Source of the DNA: Rhizobium skierniewicense
Lineage (GTDB): Bacteria; Pseudomonadota; Alphaproteobacteria; Rhizobiales; Rhizobiaceae
Reading direction: 5' to 3'
Assembly: GCF_014196515.1 (NCBI RefSeq)
Contig: NZ_JACIDV010000009.1
Location: 62,001 to 126,000, forward strand
Length of the DNA stretch: 64,000 bases
This document shows positions 10,213 through 18,831 of the stretch, one piece after another (position 1 is the first letter of the stretch; every line of letters begins with the position of its first letter). A program made the translations under genes and the position numbers. The notes under the pieces are model-generated. The model ran no database searches. It was not told the origin of the DNA and saw only the letters and a program-made list of their open reading frames with translations.

Positions 10213-10255
10213 GTGGCTCCCCCCCCCTGTCCTTCGTAATAAAGGGAGGAGCCAC
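10213..10255 (-). terminator. hairpin at the end of the GTA transcription unit
   Basis: GTGGCTCC at 10213-10220 pairs with GGAGCCAC at 10248-10255, with further G/C pairing inside. It lies 20 nt past the stop of the last GTA-region gene and before the feuN promoter, the expected place for a terminator. It has no long T-run, so efficiency is uncertain. Confidence 0.5.
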
Positions 10256-10275
10256 CCGCTCACCCTTGCACAATC

Positions 10276-10482
10276 CTACTTGATCGCACGCGTCGCAGCC
10301 AACCGCCCGTAGAGCGCAATCAAGCCACCCACGCCGCCTGCCACCGTCATCAGGCCCTCAGCAAGGTCGTTTTCAAAACCCGCCGGCAGGTTCAGGCCCG
10401 CAACATGCAGCAGCGGCGCCACCACCGCAATCAAAGCGCCCCAGACGGTTTTGGATTGGTACCAGGCTTTCATCTCGGTCAT
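10276..10482 (-). CDS. small two-helix membrane protein, holin-like
   Basis: A 68-aa protein with two hydrophobic segments (about residues 10-30 and 44-60) separated by an acidic loop, and a short basic tail. The pattern KxWYQSKTVWGALIAV is frequent in small phage membrane proteins annotated as holin-like or hypothetical. It ends the GTA block 41 nt after gp15. A lysis role for GTA release is plausible but inferred from size, topology and position only. Confidence 0.65.
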   Translation of the reverse strand: MTEMKAWYQSKTVWGALIAVVAPLLHVAGLNLPAGFENDLAEGLMTVAGGVGGLIALYGRLAATRAIK

Positions 10483-10523
10483 AGTCTACCCTTTCTCGGT
10501 TGACGTTATTGTGATTTTGAAAT

Positions 10524-13500
10524 TCAAAGGCTCAAAGTCGTGCTGGCGGCAATGCCCAGCGGCACCGCACGGCCAAGCTGGCGCACCATGATCGAAAGCG
10601 TGGTCTGCGCTGCGCCGAAATCGGCCATCTCATCGTTGACGGCATAGAGGCAGCTCGTGGCGGCAACCTCCATCGTGCGGCGAACCACACCGTTGGCAAG
10701 CACCTGGATGCGGTATCGTTCGGACACTTCATCGAGCGGAATATCGGCTGCATCCCAGCCATCGGCCTCGACGCGTCCGCGCCGTACCCATGTCAGCAGC
10801 ACGCCATCCGCGCCGCGCTGACCGCGCAGATGCACCGGCGCCAGCGGCATTTCGGCCCGCATTCCGCCCTCAAATTCAAATGGCCCGACAGCCGAGATTT
10901 GCGCGCCTGCGGCTTCGATGATCCAGTTCAGTCGCAGGCCCCTCTCGTCACCGCGCAGGCCCATCGGAACGACACCCGTATCCAGAATGACGACCTCAGC
11001 TCCGGTCACTGCGCCTGATGCCATCGCGTCCTCCGTCCCGAAAAGGCCGCGCAGAAGCCGGGTCAACCGCCATCGCTTTGCCGCGATCTCTTCGGCCTTT
11101 GCAAAAGCGGCAACCTCCCACGCGCCATCGGCACAGCGAATGGCAATGCGGTTGGCGCCGTTCAGCACGGCAAGGTCGGAGACTGACGCCAGATCGCCAT
11201 AGGGCAGCGTCATCTCGATCGCGTCCGCACTGTTGAAGCGTCCGATGAAACCCCTTGGCACAGGCCCCGCCAGCGCACCGATTTTCGCGGGTTGGTCCAG
11301 CATGGCCCTCGCCTCGTAACCTTCGGTTCCGGCAGATGTCGACAGCACCATTCGCCGCCAGGGCTTGGCGAAGGCTGCAACCCGCGCGAAGCCCTGCGCA
11401 TCGCCGGTTTCATATCGCGGCAGATCCATCAGCACGATATCGGGGTCGAACCCGCTCGAAGCGTCACCACCGCCATCGCGCGGCGCCTCGACTGCGCCAG
11501 ACACCGTGCTGACGGCGATTGAAAACTCCCGCGCCTCAACGCGCCTGATATCGCCATCCTCGATCCGGCTGACCAGAAACCGCCCGCCCGGCCCGCCCTC
11601 CAGCTCCACGCAATTACCGGGGTCGAGCGCTATCTCGCTCGGCGAAATCGCAAAGCTGACTGTGCGACGACCCAACCGATTGTCGCGCAGCAGCGCCTCC
11701 ACCGCATTTTGCGCCGTCTCCTGCGCCAGCACTGCGCCCAGATCGTAGCGCAGTACCCTGTTTCCGGCATTGTCTATGCGGCGGGACCGCACGCTCGCCT
11801 GTTCGTAATCCAGCGTCGGATTGAAAGCCGTCAGCACTGCTTCGGCTGCAAAATCGCTCTCATGCCCGCGCGCCTCCGACCAGAGGGCTGTGTCCTCCAT
11901 ATCCGCATAGGCGGAAATCACCTTCGTCTTGGTCGCAGCACGTCCGCGTGAGACGAAACGGAGCTTTGCGCCATCCTCGATCACATCAACCTGAAACGCC
12001 TCCAGCAAAGGTTCCAACAGGCTACGCGCCGCCGTCACATCGCCCTGCGCGTAACCGGCGACATCGCCTGTCACGGCAGAGACGTCGAAATCCGCAAAAC
12101 CATGATCGTTCAACACTGCGGCGATGAGATCGGCCAGCGTGGTCGCCCCCAGCCTGCCATTCAGCCAGTGTCCGGTGCGCCAATTGCTGCCGTCGTTCCA
12201 GATCGAGGTGTCCTGTGGAAAGGCCGGATAGGGCCGCGCATCCCATGTCCAGACGAAAATCCTGGCGGGATCGACCATACCCTGAAGCGCCGAACCACCT
12301 GTCCAATGGTCATGATGCGCCTCCAGAAACCGCCTTTGCTGGCTGTCTGAGCGCATACGGCTGGAAAAATAGGGATAGGTGCTCTCGGATGATTTCGGAT
12401 CGATGAAGGTGTTGGGCCGGTTGGCGCCCTTGTCGATGGCGGGGCAGCCAAGCTCGGTAAACCAAATTGGCTTCATGCCCGGAACCCAGGCGGTCGGTAA
12501 TGTCTTTTCCGCACCGCCAACCCGGTCGTAATGCCGGTTGCGCCACCAGCCGACCAGATCCTTGTTGCGATAAACCCAGGGCTTGCCCTTCAATCCGTCG
12601 GAAATGGCGCTGCGCTTGCGGCTCGTCCGGTCAGCGTCGCTGGCGTAATACCAGGAAAATCCCTCGCCGCCTTCGATAGCACGGCCAAAGCCCGCCGCAT
12701 CATCGCCACCCTCAAACCCATCCGGGTTCCCGGCCTGTACATCCTCGTCGCGCCAGTCCGACAGCGGCATGTAATTGTCGATGCCCACCGCATCGATCGA
12801 AGAGCTTGCCCACAGCGCATCGAGATTGAAGAACACATCGCCCGTTCCGTCTGCCGGATGATATCCGAAATATTCGCTCCAGTCGGCTGCATAGGTCAGC
12901 TTCGTCGAAGCCCCCACAACGACGCGCACATCCGCGGCCAAGCGCACCAGTTCGTCCACAAACGGAAAAGCATTTGCCTCATCGCGAACCCGCGTCAGCC
13001 CGCGCAGTTCCGACCCGATCAAAAACGCATCCACGCCGCCCGCCTGTTTCGCCAGCGCCGCGTAATGCAGCACCATCCGGCGATATCCGTCAGCACGATT
13101 GCAAAAAGTGGAGACTTGCGCGCGTCCCGCTGCCGTTCGGTCCACGCTCCCAGGCTGCCCCGCAGCCGGATGACAGGTAATCTTGCCACGCCAGCCATAG
13201 GCGTCCTGTTGCCTGTTGCCATAGGGGTCCGGCAACCCGTTGTCGACCGGCACGTCCATCATCACGAACGGGTAGAGACACACTTTCAGCCCACGCGCCT
13301 TCAGGTCGGCAATCGCCTGCAACACGCTTGCATCGCTCGGTGTGCCACCATAGGCCGGGCCGCCATTATGCCGGGTCACTCGCAAAGCCTGCCCGCGTCC
13401 CACCCCTGCGACAGACCATCGCATGCTCTCGCGGTTGCGGGAGACCACCTCCACGCCCGGCAAAACACGGCATTCCCCGGCGCGCATATCGGTCCCGAAC

Positions 13501-14324
13501 CACGCCACCACCAGTGCCACGCTTTCAAGGTTGGGGCACAGCGCCTGCAGTTCGTCGAGGGAGGCGTGCCAGTCCGTTGCGGCCGTCAGTGTGTGGCGGT
13601 TCATCACCCGGCTTTCGCCCGCGCCCGTCCGCTCGGAGACAGCAACCGTCGCATAGCCATGCTCTGTCGCGCCCGGTATCACCGTCACGGCCCGTATCTG
13701 GCTTTCCAGCTTGCCGATGGGCCTCACCACCTCGAACTGCAGCAACGGAATGCGATTGCCGAAACTGTCGAGTGGCAACCGCTCGAACACGACGTAGGAC
13801 AGGCCGCGATAGGCTGGTGCATTGCCCGCCCCTTGTTTCGCTTCAATCAACGGGTCGGGACGCTGTGTATCGCTTCCAGAGTAGAACCGCATCTCGATGC
13901 CGGTCAGGTCCAACTCCTGTCCGTCCGCCCATACACGCCTGACCATCGCGGTTTCGCCTTCGCACAGGCCAACCGCCAGGTTTGCAAAATAGCTGTAGGT
14001 TTCGACGGTGGTCGTGCCACTGCTGTTGCTTTTTCCACCCCGCCTTTCCCGCGTCATGTTTTCCTCAAAACGCGTTGCCCAGATCAACGTACCTCCGATG
14101 CGCACCGTGCCGTAAGCCCGCGCGATCGCAGCGCCTTCGTCTGCTCCGGGAATCCGGGCCGTGGAGAGCCGTGCACCCGTTACCGTTCGAGATGATGACA
14201 GCAGCGCGCTATCCAAGGCGCTCCCCGCCAACGCCCCCGCCGCCCTGCCGATGATCGTGCCCACCGGCCCGAAAATACTACCAAGAGCAGCGCCCGCCGC
14301 CTGTAAAACAAGGGTTGCCATCAA
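10524..14324 (-). CDS. GTA gp15-like tail fibre/host-specificity megaprotein with TIM-barrel domain
   Basis: At 1266 aa this is the largest gene of the cluster. The N-terminus has a glycine/alanine-rich hydrophobic segment, as in RcGTA gp15. The central part (about residues 200-760) is the GTA TIM-barrel-like glycoside-hydrolase domain, with VGIDNYMPLSDWRD and PIWFTELGCPAIDKG as recognisable blocks. The C-terminal half is a phage-tail tip module. It forms the baseplate hub/fibre of the GTA-type tail. The start at 14324 directly abuts the gp14 stop (14325). A 554-aa open frame on the opposite strand is a GC-rich shadow. Confidence 0.93.
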   Translation of the reverse strand: MMATLVLQAAGAALGSIFGPVGTIIGRAAGALAGSALDSALLSSSRTVTGARLSTARIPGADEGAAIARAYGTVRIGGTLIWATRFEENMTRERRGGKSNSSGTTTVETYSYFANLAVGLCEGETAMVRRVWADGQELDLTGIEMRFYSGSDTQRPDPLIEAKQGAGNAPAYRGLSYVVFERLPLDSFGNRIPLLQFEVVRPIGKLESQIRAVTVIPGATEHGYATVAVSERTGAGESRVMNRHTLTAATDWHASLDELQALCPNLESVALVVAWFGTDMRAGECRVLPGVEVVSRNRESMRWSVAGVGRGQALRVTRHNGGPAYGGTPSDASVLQAIADLKARGLKVCLYPFVMMDVPVDNGLPDPYGNRQQDAYGWRGKITCHPAAGQPGSVDRTAAGRAQVSTFCNRADGYRRMVLHYAALAKQAGGVDAFLIGSELRGLTRVRDEANAFPFVDELVRLAADVRVVVGASTKLTYAADWSEYFGYHPADGTGDVFFNLDALWASSSIDAVGIDNYMPLSDWRDEDVQAGNPDGFEGGDDAAGFGRAIEGGEGFSWYYASDADRTSRKRSAISDGLKGKPWVYRNKDLVGWWRNRHYDRVGGAEKTLPTAWVPGMKPIWFTELGCPAIDKGANRPNTFIDPKSSESTYPYFSSRMRSDSQQRRFLEAHHDHWTGGSALQGMVDPARIFVWTWDARPYPAFPQDTSIWNDGSNWRTGHWLNGRLGATTLADLIAAVLNDHGFADFDVSAVTGDVAGYAQGDVTAARSLLEPLLEAFQVDVIEDGAKLRFVSRGRAATKTKVISAYADMEDTALWSEARGHESDFAAEAVLTAFNPTLDYEQASVRSRRIDNAGNRVLRYDLGAVLAQETAQNAVEALLRDNRLGRRTVSFAISPSEIALDPGNCVELEGGPGGRFLVSRIEDGDIRRVEAREFSIAVSTVSGAVEAPRDGGGDASSGFDPDIVLMDLPRYETGDAQGFARVAAFAKPWRRMVLSTSAGTEGYEARAMLDQPAKIGALAGPVPRGFIGRFNSADAIEMTLPYGDLASVSDLAVLNGANRIAIRCADGAWEVAAFAKAEEIAAKRWRLTRLLRGLFGTEDAMASGAVTGAEVVILDTGVVPMGLRGDERGLRLNWIIEAAGAQISAVGPFEFEGGMRAEMPLAPVHLRGQRGADGVLLTWVRRGRVEADGWDAADIPLDEVSERYRIQVLANGVVRRTMEVAATSCLYAVNDEMADFGAAQTTLSIMVRQLGRAVPLGIAASTTLSL

Positions 14325-14759
14325 TCACCTCTGGGGAAATCGGAATATGCCGGCGATACGTTTTCGCCATGAAGGCACAAGGGCCGAGCGCAGCACGCAG
14401 GCCCCTTCATAGGCATGAATGAAATGGTCGGCATCGGCCAGAATGCCCACATGTTTGGCCGCGAAATCCGGGCGCCAGCGAAACAGCAGCATGTCGCCCG
14501 GCAGCGCGTTCTCCATGCTGGCAACCGGGTGAAAGTGCCGGGATGCCGCCGCCATCAACCGGTCCTCGCCACCGCGCTCGGCCCAGTCGCGCGCGTAAGG
14601 CGGCGGCAATTCCGGCTCATCTGCGTAAAGCTCGCGCCAAAGGCCGCGCACCAGCCCCAGACAATCGCAGCCCACGCCTTTCAGGCAGGCCTGATGCCGG
14701 TACGGCGTGCCGATCCAGCTATCCGCCATCACCAGAACCCGTTCACCGATGTCGCTCAT
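14325..14759 (-). CDS. GTA gp14-like NlpC/P60 peptidase
   Basis: Cell-wall hydrolase of the tail tip, 144 aa. The catalytic Cys lies in CDCLGLVRG and the His in KHVGILADADHFIH, the NlpC/P60 pattern. The start ATG at 14759 overlaps the gp13 stop by 4 nt, so the longer frame to 14900 is not used. It probably degrades peptidoglycan during DNA entry, as proposed for RcGTA gp14. Confidence 0.92.
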   Translation of the reverse strand: MSDIGERVLVMADSWIGTPYRHQACLKGVGCDCLGLVRGLWRELYADEPELPPPYARDWAERGGEDRLMAAASRHFHPVASMENALPGDMLLFRWRPDFAAKHVGILADADHFIHAYEGACVLRSALVPSWRKRIAGIFRFPQR

Positions 14760-15640
14760 GAAAACAGTGCTCCACCATCGTGCTGGGTGCGGCTCGTCAC
14801 ATAGGAATAGGCGAAATCGGCCCCCGGCATATGCGGAAAGCCGCGAAAATTCAGGTGGTTGGCGAATTTCGCCTTGCAGGTTGCAAAGCTCTTGTCGCAT
14901 CCCACCACCACGGTGAATCTGTCACCCGCCTGTGGTGAAACCTCCAGCGGTAGCCAGAAACTGAAGCTCGCCACCCCGTCCCGCAGGGTATGGTCATCGA
15001 GGTCGAAGCTGCGACCTGCGTTCCGGCCGCTCGAAAACGCCAGCCTGCCCTGCCTGAAAAACCCCTCTTCAAAACCCGCCAGCCCAGATACCGAAATCCG
15101 TCCGTTACCGTCGACGGAGACCACCGTGCCCGCCGCCTGAAACGCCGCGATATTGGCTCCACATCTGGCATCACCAAGCGCTGCATCACATCGCCTGCCA
15201 TAGACGCGGCCCTGCGGCTGGCTCAGCCTGTGGGCAAAACTGCGCAATTCCGCCTTGAAGGCGCCGCCTGCCCGCGTCACCTCGCCAATCTCGCGCACCT
15301 TCAGCAACACGTGCTGCTGCGGCACCTGCCAGTTAACGCAGTAGAGCTCCACGCGGGCGCCGTCATAGCGACCCGCGGCCAGATCATCTTCGCTCACCGC
15401 CTCGTTTGAAAACCCGCCCGAAACCTCACCGCTGCTGGCCGCCAAGCCCGTCTCGCTGTCGTTTTCACCGGCCTGAAAACCGCTTGCGGCGAGATAGGTC
15501 ACTCCATCAAACGTCAGTGCCTCATCATGTTCGGTGAAGCCCAACACAGCCCCGTCGCGAAGGCTGACCTTCCAGCAATGGCACGTTGTCGTCGCCTCGC
15601 CCTCCAGGTGTGCTGCAAAATCCTCTGGAACTCTCCTCAC
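14756..15640 (-). CDS. GTA gp13-like baseplate hub protein (DUF2163/BR0599 family)
   Basis: A 294-aa hub protein. The N-terminal DUF2163 part begins with TTCHCWKVSLRDGAVLGFTEHD and the C-terminal BR0599-like part has conserved cysteines (GRRCDAALGDARCGAN and VGCDKSFATCKAKFANHLNFRGFPHMPG). These four cysteines in RcGTA gp13 bind an Fe-S cluster; whether that holds here is inference. It overlaps gp12 and gp14 by 4 nt each. Confidence 0.92.
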   Translation of the reverse strand: MRRVPEDFAAHLEGEATTTCHCWKVSLRDGAVLGFTEHDEALTFDGVTYLAASGFQAGENDSETGLAASSGEVSGGFSNEAVSEDDLAAGRYDGARVELYCVNWQVPQQHVLLKVREIGEVTRAGGAFKAELRSFAHRLSQPQGRVYGRRCDAALGDARCGANIAAFQAAGTVVSVDGNGRISVSGLAGFEEGFFRQGRLAFSSGRNAGRSFDLDDHTLRDGVASFSFWLPLEVSPQAGDRFTVVVGCDKSFATCKAKFANHLNFRGFPHMPGADFAYSYVTSRTQHDGGALFS

Positions 15641-16269
15641 GGCAAAATCTCCACCAGTGGAATGGAAGGAATGCGTCCGGCCTCGAAGGCACTCAGGCTC
15701 ACATCAATGCGATCGATATCGAACCTGACAGGCACATCGAACTCGAAACCCGCCCGCACAGCCGCACCCGCCGCAGGCACGTGGCCTGCCGCAAAGGTTA
15801 CGATGCCGGTCACAAGGTCAGTGCTGAAATGTGCGGTCGAAACACCATTCACCGAAACCGTCACGGAGCCCTCAACGGGTTTGGTAATGGTCCGTGTCCA
15901 GCCTCCGCCCGCATCGGCATAGGTCTTCACCAGAGGAAAGGCTGCCGTCACGCCGTCGCCGGTCCCAATCCGCTGATCCATCGCGCTCGGCACAGTCAGT
16001 GGCGGGCAGGACCGGAAATCCACAGGGTCACGAAACCGGAACCCGTAAAGCTGCCCGCCCCGCGCCTCGAAAAACGCCAGCACGGCGTAGAGGTCACTGA
16101 CAGAGCGAACGCCAGGCCCAGCATCATAGGCACGCCGCGAATTCCGCCACCTCTGGTTCCGGTTCTCCCGCCCATTGGAGAGGTTGACGATATCCGTCCG
16201 CCGCACCGGCCCGCCACTGGTTCCCAATGCCAGCCGCAACGGAAAGCGCACCTCATGAAATGCCGTCAT
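15637..16269 (-). CDS. GTA gp12-like distal tail protein (DUF2460)
   Basis: A 210-aa distal tail protein of the TIGR02217/DUF2460 family. Recognisable blocks are FHEVRFPLRLALGTSGGP at the N-terminus and FFEARGGQLYGFRFRDPVDF in the middle. It connects the tail tube to the hub in RcGTA. It is translationally coupled to gp13. The upstream gene gp11 is separated by 279 nt of repeat DNA rather than the tight spacing seen elsewhere. Confidence 0.92.
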   Translation of the reverse strand: MTAFHEVRFPLRLALGTSGGPVRRTDIVNLSNGRENRNQRWRNSRRAYDAGPGVRSVSDLYAVLAFFEARGGQLYGFRFRDPVDFRSCPPLTVPSAMDQRIGTGDGVTAAFPLVKTYADAGGGWTRTITKPVEGSVTVSVNGVSTAHFSTDLVTGIVTFAAGHVPAAGAAVRAGFEFDVPVRFDIDRIDVSLSAFEAGRIPSIPLVEILP

Positions 16270-16352
16270 GATATTGATTTTCCTAGATTTAAGTGAGTTT
16301 TTGAGTTCGCCCGCTATTTGTCTTTCGCCATTGAGCGACAGTGGGCGTCGCT

Positions 16353-16507
16353 CCCCCCCTCTGTCCTGCCGGACATCTCCCCCTCAGGTGGGGAGATCGA
16401 CTCGTGGCAGCCACTCGACTATCTCTGATGTTGAGATTGAAGTGGGCGTTTGCGCCCAGCTGATCTCCCTCCTTGTGGGGGAGATGTCCGGCAGGACAGA
16501 GGGGGGG
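16353..16507. repeat. palindromic intergenic repeat, family R, copy 1
   Basis: A 155-bp imperfect inverted repeat. The arms carry TCTGTCCTGCCGGACATCTC and its complement, with GGTGGGGAGATC-type inner blocks. It fills the gp12-gp11 gap. Two more copies occur near 20.5 and 28.4 kb. The type resembles rhizobial RIME-like elements and could fold in RNA. Confidence 0.85.
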
Positions 16508-16548
16508 CCACATCCTCAACGCCAAACGCAAAAGCACATCGGCCAGAA

Positions 16549-17127
16549 CTACAACCCCCGCTGCCCCCGCCCCACACTGCGCGCCAGCATCGCCGAAATC
16601 TGTCCCTCGCTGCGCCGAAAACTCGCCGCATCACTCGCCGTCACATTGAACACGATCTGCGTACCACCGCCGCCACCGGCAGAGGCAACGCCCAGCGAAC
16701 CATCTGCCCCACGCTTCAATGGCAAAATCGCCTCACTCCCCGCCTCGCCCATCAGCCCCATGTCGCCACCCATCGGGAAAAACGTCGGGCTCGATACCAC
16801 CCCACCATCCGCAAATGGCGTCACCCGTCCCGGCACGCCGCCATCTGCAAAGGCAAACAGCGATCCGGCCCCGGATGTGAGGCTGCTGACCGCCGATGAC
16901 AGCATATTCTCCAGTGGCTTCAACCCTGCAGACAGCGCGATATTCGACAGCCGCATCCCCAGACCCTGCAAAACGCCGTCCAGCCCCTTGCCACCAATCG
17001 TGGCTGCCTGGAGCGCAGACGTCAGCGCCGACCCAAACCGCTGCGACCGCCGCTCCAGATCATCCATGACATCCGCCAGAGCCTGCGCCTCGTCACGCTG
17101 ACCAGAAAAACTCGTCTCATCAACCAT
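16549..17127 (-). CDS. GTA gp11-like short tail tape-measure protein
   Basis: A 192-aa protein with an N-terminal helical region (QALADVMDDLERRSQRFGSALTSALQAATIGGKGL) and a Gly/Ala-rich centre, then FADGGVPGRVTPFADGGVVSSPTFFP and GLMGEAGSEAILPLKRG. These blocks are diagnostic of tail tape-measure C-termini in GTA and lambda-like tails. RcGTA gp11 is similarly short, fitting a short tail. It follows gp10.1 after a 400-nt cargo insertion. Confidence 0.9.
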   Translation of the reverse strand: MVDETSFSGQRDEAQALADVMDDLERRSQRFGSALTSALQAATIGGKGLDGVLQGLGMRLSNIALSAGLKPLENMLSSAVSSLTSGAGSLFAFADGGVPGRVTPFADGGVVSSPTFFPMGGDMGLMGEAGSEAILPLKRGADGSLGVASAGGGGGTQIVFNVTASDAASFRRSEGQISAMLARSVGRGQRGL

Positions 17128-17140
17128 CGGCCTTGCCTTT

Positions 17141-17332
17141 CTGATTCAATTTGGGAAGCTAGGGGATTGGAATTCAAAGCCATTGCTGCATGACTTGAGC
17201 CGCATCGACATCATCACCCTCAATGTCATCACGCAGGGAGGCATGTCAGACCGGGATGTGCGACGGGCGGTAGACGTGATCGAAGAACACCGACAACTCT
17301 TCATCGATACCTGGAGAAAATATCATGGTTGA
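17141..17332 (+). pseudogene. DUF4160 gene remnant upstream of DUF2442
   Basis: An open frame of 63 codons has no ATG near its beginning but ends in IDIITLNVITQGGMSDRDV and IEEHRQLFIDTWRKYHG, which fits the C-terminal half of DUF4160 proteins. DUF4160 genes are usually paired with DUF2442. The N-terminal half is missing and the frame runs into the start of gp11 on the other strand. The stop TGA overlaps the DUF2442 start by 8 nt, so the old coupling survives. A short protein from the internal ATG at 17246 cannot be excluded. Confidence 0.6.
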
Positions 17333-17735
17333 GATCAGCGATCAGGATCTTGCGCAGGCAAAAAAGCGCTGGCGCGAAGAGCGGGCAGAGCGTCCAGTGC
17401 CGAACGCCGTGCGCTTCGATCCCGCATCGGAACGGGTGATTGTGGATTTCACCAACGGTGCATCCTTTATGTTCCCGGCCCGCGCACTGGAGGGATTGGA
17501 ATTGGCGACAACGGCCCAGCTTGCCGAGGTTGAGTTGCTGGGTGAAACCGGCCTGCATTGGGAAAGCCTAGACCTCGATTACACCGTCAGTGGCTTGATG
17601 AGCGGCATCTTCGGTAGCAAGACGTTCATGGAAGCGCAAAGCCGGGGCGGAAAAAGCAGATCCGTCGCCAAATCAGCAGCGAGCCGCGCAAATGGCGCAA
17701 AGGGCGGTCGTCCGAAGAAAGCCGCCAGGCCCTGA
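17325..17735 (+). CDS. DUF2442-domain protein (partner of DUF4160)
   Basis: A 136-aa protein with a DUF2442 core (residues about 25-85: VRFDPASERVIVDFTNGASFMFP and LHWESLDLDYTVSGLM) and a basic, Lys/Arg/Ala-rich C-terminal tail ending GGRPKKAARP. DUF2442 proteins often occur with DUF4160 in toxin-antitoxin-like pairs. It runs opposite to all GTA genes around it and sits between gp11 and gp10.1, so it is an insertion. Its stop is immediately adjacent to the gp10.1 stop on the other strand. Confidence 0.8.
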   Translation: MVEISDQDLAQAKKRWREERAERPVPNAVRFDPASERVIVDFTNGASFMFPARALEGLELATTAQLAEVELLGETGLHWESLDLDYTVSGLMSGIFGSKTFMEAQSRGGKSRSVAKSAASRANGAKGGRPKKAARP

Positions 17736-17957
17736 TCACCCATCCGGAAAAGCCCGCATCAAACCCTCCAGCCGACCTCGATCCAAGCCATCACGCCGGG
17801 GCCGCATCCCACCGGTCATGGCAAAAAACTCGACCGGGGTCAGCGCCCAGAAAATATTGGGAGACAGCCGCAGCAGGCTCAGTCCGGCATGGATAACCTG
17901 GTCCCAGGGAAAGGGCTTGGCACCATGATCAGAGCTTGCGCCAGCTGCGGCACTCAG
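17736..17957 (-). CDS. GTA gp10.1-like tail assembly chaperone (TIGR02216), start unclear
   Basis: A short frame encodes PFPWDQVIHAGLSLLRLSPN, FWALTPVEFFAMTGGM and a basic tail, which matches the small TIGR02216 protein that follows gp10 in GTA clusters. No ATG, GTG or TTG occurs in frame before the conserved block. The only overlap-type start is a CTG at 17957 that shares 3 nt with the gp10 stop. Either CTG is used, or gp10 continues into this frame by frameshifting. The coding assignment is firm, the 5' end is not. Confidence 0.7.
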   Translation of the reverse strand: MSAAAGASSDHGAKPFPWDQVIHAGLSLLRLSPNIFWALTPVEFFAMTGGMRPRRDGLDRGRLEGLMRAFPDG

Positions 17958-18319
17958 GGGGACGTTGTTGCCTGTCCCTCCGGCTGCGTCCCGGCAAATG
18001 TCGCGGTCAGCAGGTCGCCCACGATCGTCGCATAACCCGCAACACCACCTTCGATGCTCATCCCCGCCACGTCGTCGTCGGACAGCACGTTGCCCGCCCC
18101 GCGAAGCCCGGCACCGATGACGCGGATCATGTCGGCAGACTTCATTCGCCCGCTGGCAAAACGTGCCGCAAGGTCGGTCAGATCATCGGCGGCGAAGGCG
18201 GTTTCCAGTTCCGCCAGTGCGCCCAGCGTCAGGCACAGAATGCGCCTTTCGCCATCCAGCACCGCCTCCACCTCACCCCGCCTGCGGTTGGCGCGTCCAA
18301 AATTGGCCGCTCCCATCAC
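17954..18319 (-). CDS. GTA gp10-like protein
   Basis: A 121-aa protein of the GTA_gp10 family, seen in ANFGRANRRRGEVEAVLDGERRILCLTLGALAELE and SADMIRVIGAGLRGAG. It is thought to act in tail assembly. It overlaps gp9 by 4 nt at its start. Its 3' end overlaps the gp10.1 frame, resembling G/GT chaperone pairs. Confidence 0.9.
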   Translation of the reverse strand: MMGAANFGRANRRRGEVEAVLDGERRILCLTLGALAELETAFAADDLTDLAARFASGRMKSADMIRVIGAGLRGAGNVLSDDDVAGMSIEGGVAGYATIVGDLLTATFAGTQPEGQATTSP

Positions 18320-18723
18320 AAGGCTCCAAAGGTAATGGCACCGGCCGATTCCAGCGCGATTTCGAACTGCACCTCGCCGTCGTGCCGCCCGGAATATTCC
18401 AGCGCGGTCACCTGAAACGGCCCCGCCACCGTGCCGAAATCCGGGATGACGATCTGCCAGCCGGGAATGCTACCGGCAAAAAACTGCCCCCGCACCAGCG
18501 CATCGCTCTGCTGGTCCTTGAAGATGCCCGATGCCGTCAACCCCGCACGCTGAATGCCCGTCCCCGCCAGCAATTCGCGCCAGCGCCCGGCACTTTCGGC
18601 ATCCGTCACATCAACGCTTTCGGCGTTGAACGCCAGCCGCTTGGTGCGCAGCCCGGCAACGGTCACGAACGCCCCGCCATTCTCGATTTTCAGCAGCAGG
18701 TCCTTGCCCTTCTGCGCCACCAT
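18316..18723 (-). CDS. GTA gp9-like major tail tube protein (TP901-1 family)
   Basis: Tail tube subunit of 135 aa, starting MVAQKGKDLLLKIENGGAF. Further family blocks are SVDVTDAESAGRWRELLAG and VTALEYSGRHDGEVQFEIALESAG. The ATG at 18723 has an AAGGA box 7 nt upstream, better than the in-frame ATG at 18744. It is the first gene of the gp9-gp10-gp10.1 subunit; upstream lies a cargo gene in the opposite direction. Confidence 0.93.
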   Translation of the reverse strand: MVAQKGKDLLLKIENGGAFVTVAGLRTKRLAFNAESVDVTDAESAGRWRELLAGTGIQRAGLTASGIFKDQQSDALVRGQFFAGSIPGWQIVIPDFGTVAGPFQVTALEYSGRHDGEVQFEIALESAGAITFGAL

Positions 18724-18831
18724 GGTGTGTCCTTTCAGTTTCACGATCTTTGAGGCAACACACAGCCCACCGAGTGGACGGTGCAGTTGGAATGAAATAC
18801 GGTCTGCGTGGTTTTAAAGGAGCGCAACACG

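Noticed and set aside
12531-14195. 554-codon open frame on the plus strand
   Set aside because: It lies entirely antisense to the gp15-like gene; its composition (rich in His, Arg, Pro) is that of a shadow frame in GC-rich DNA.
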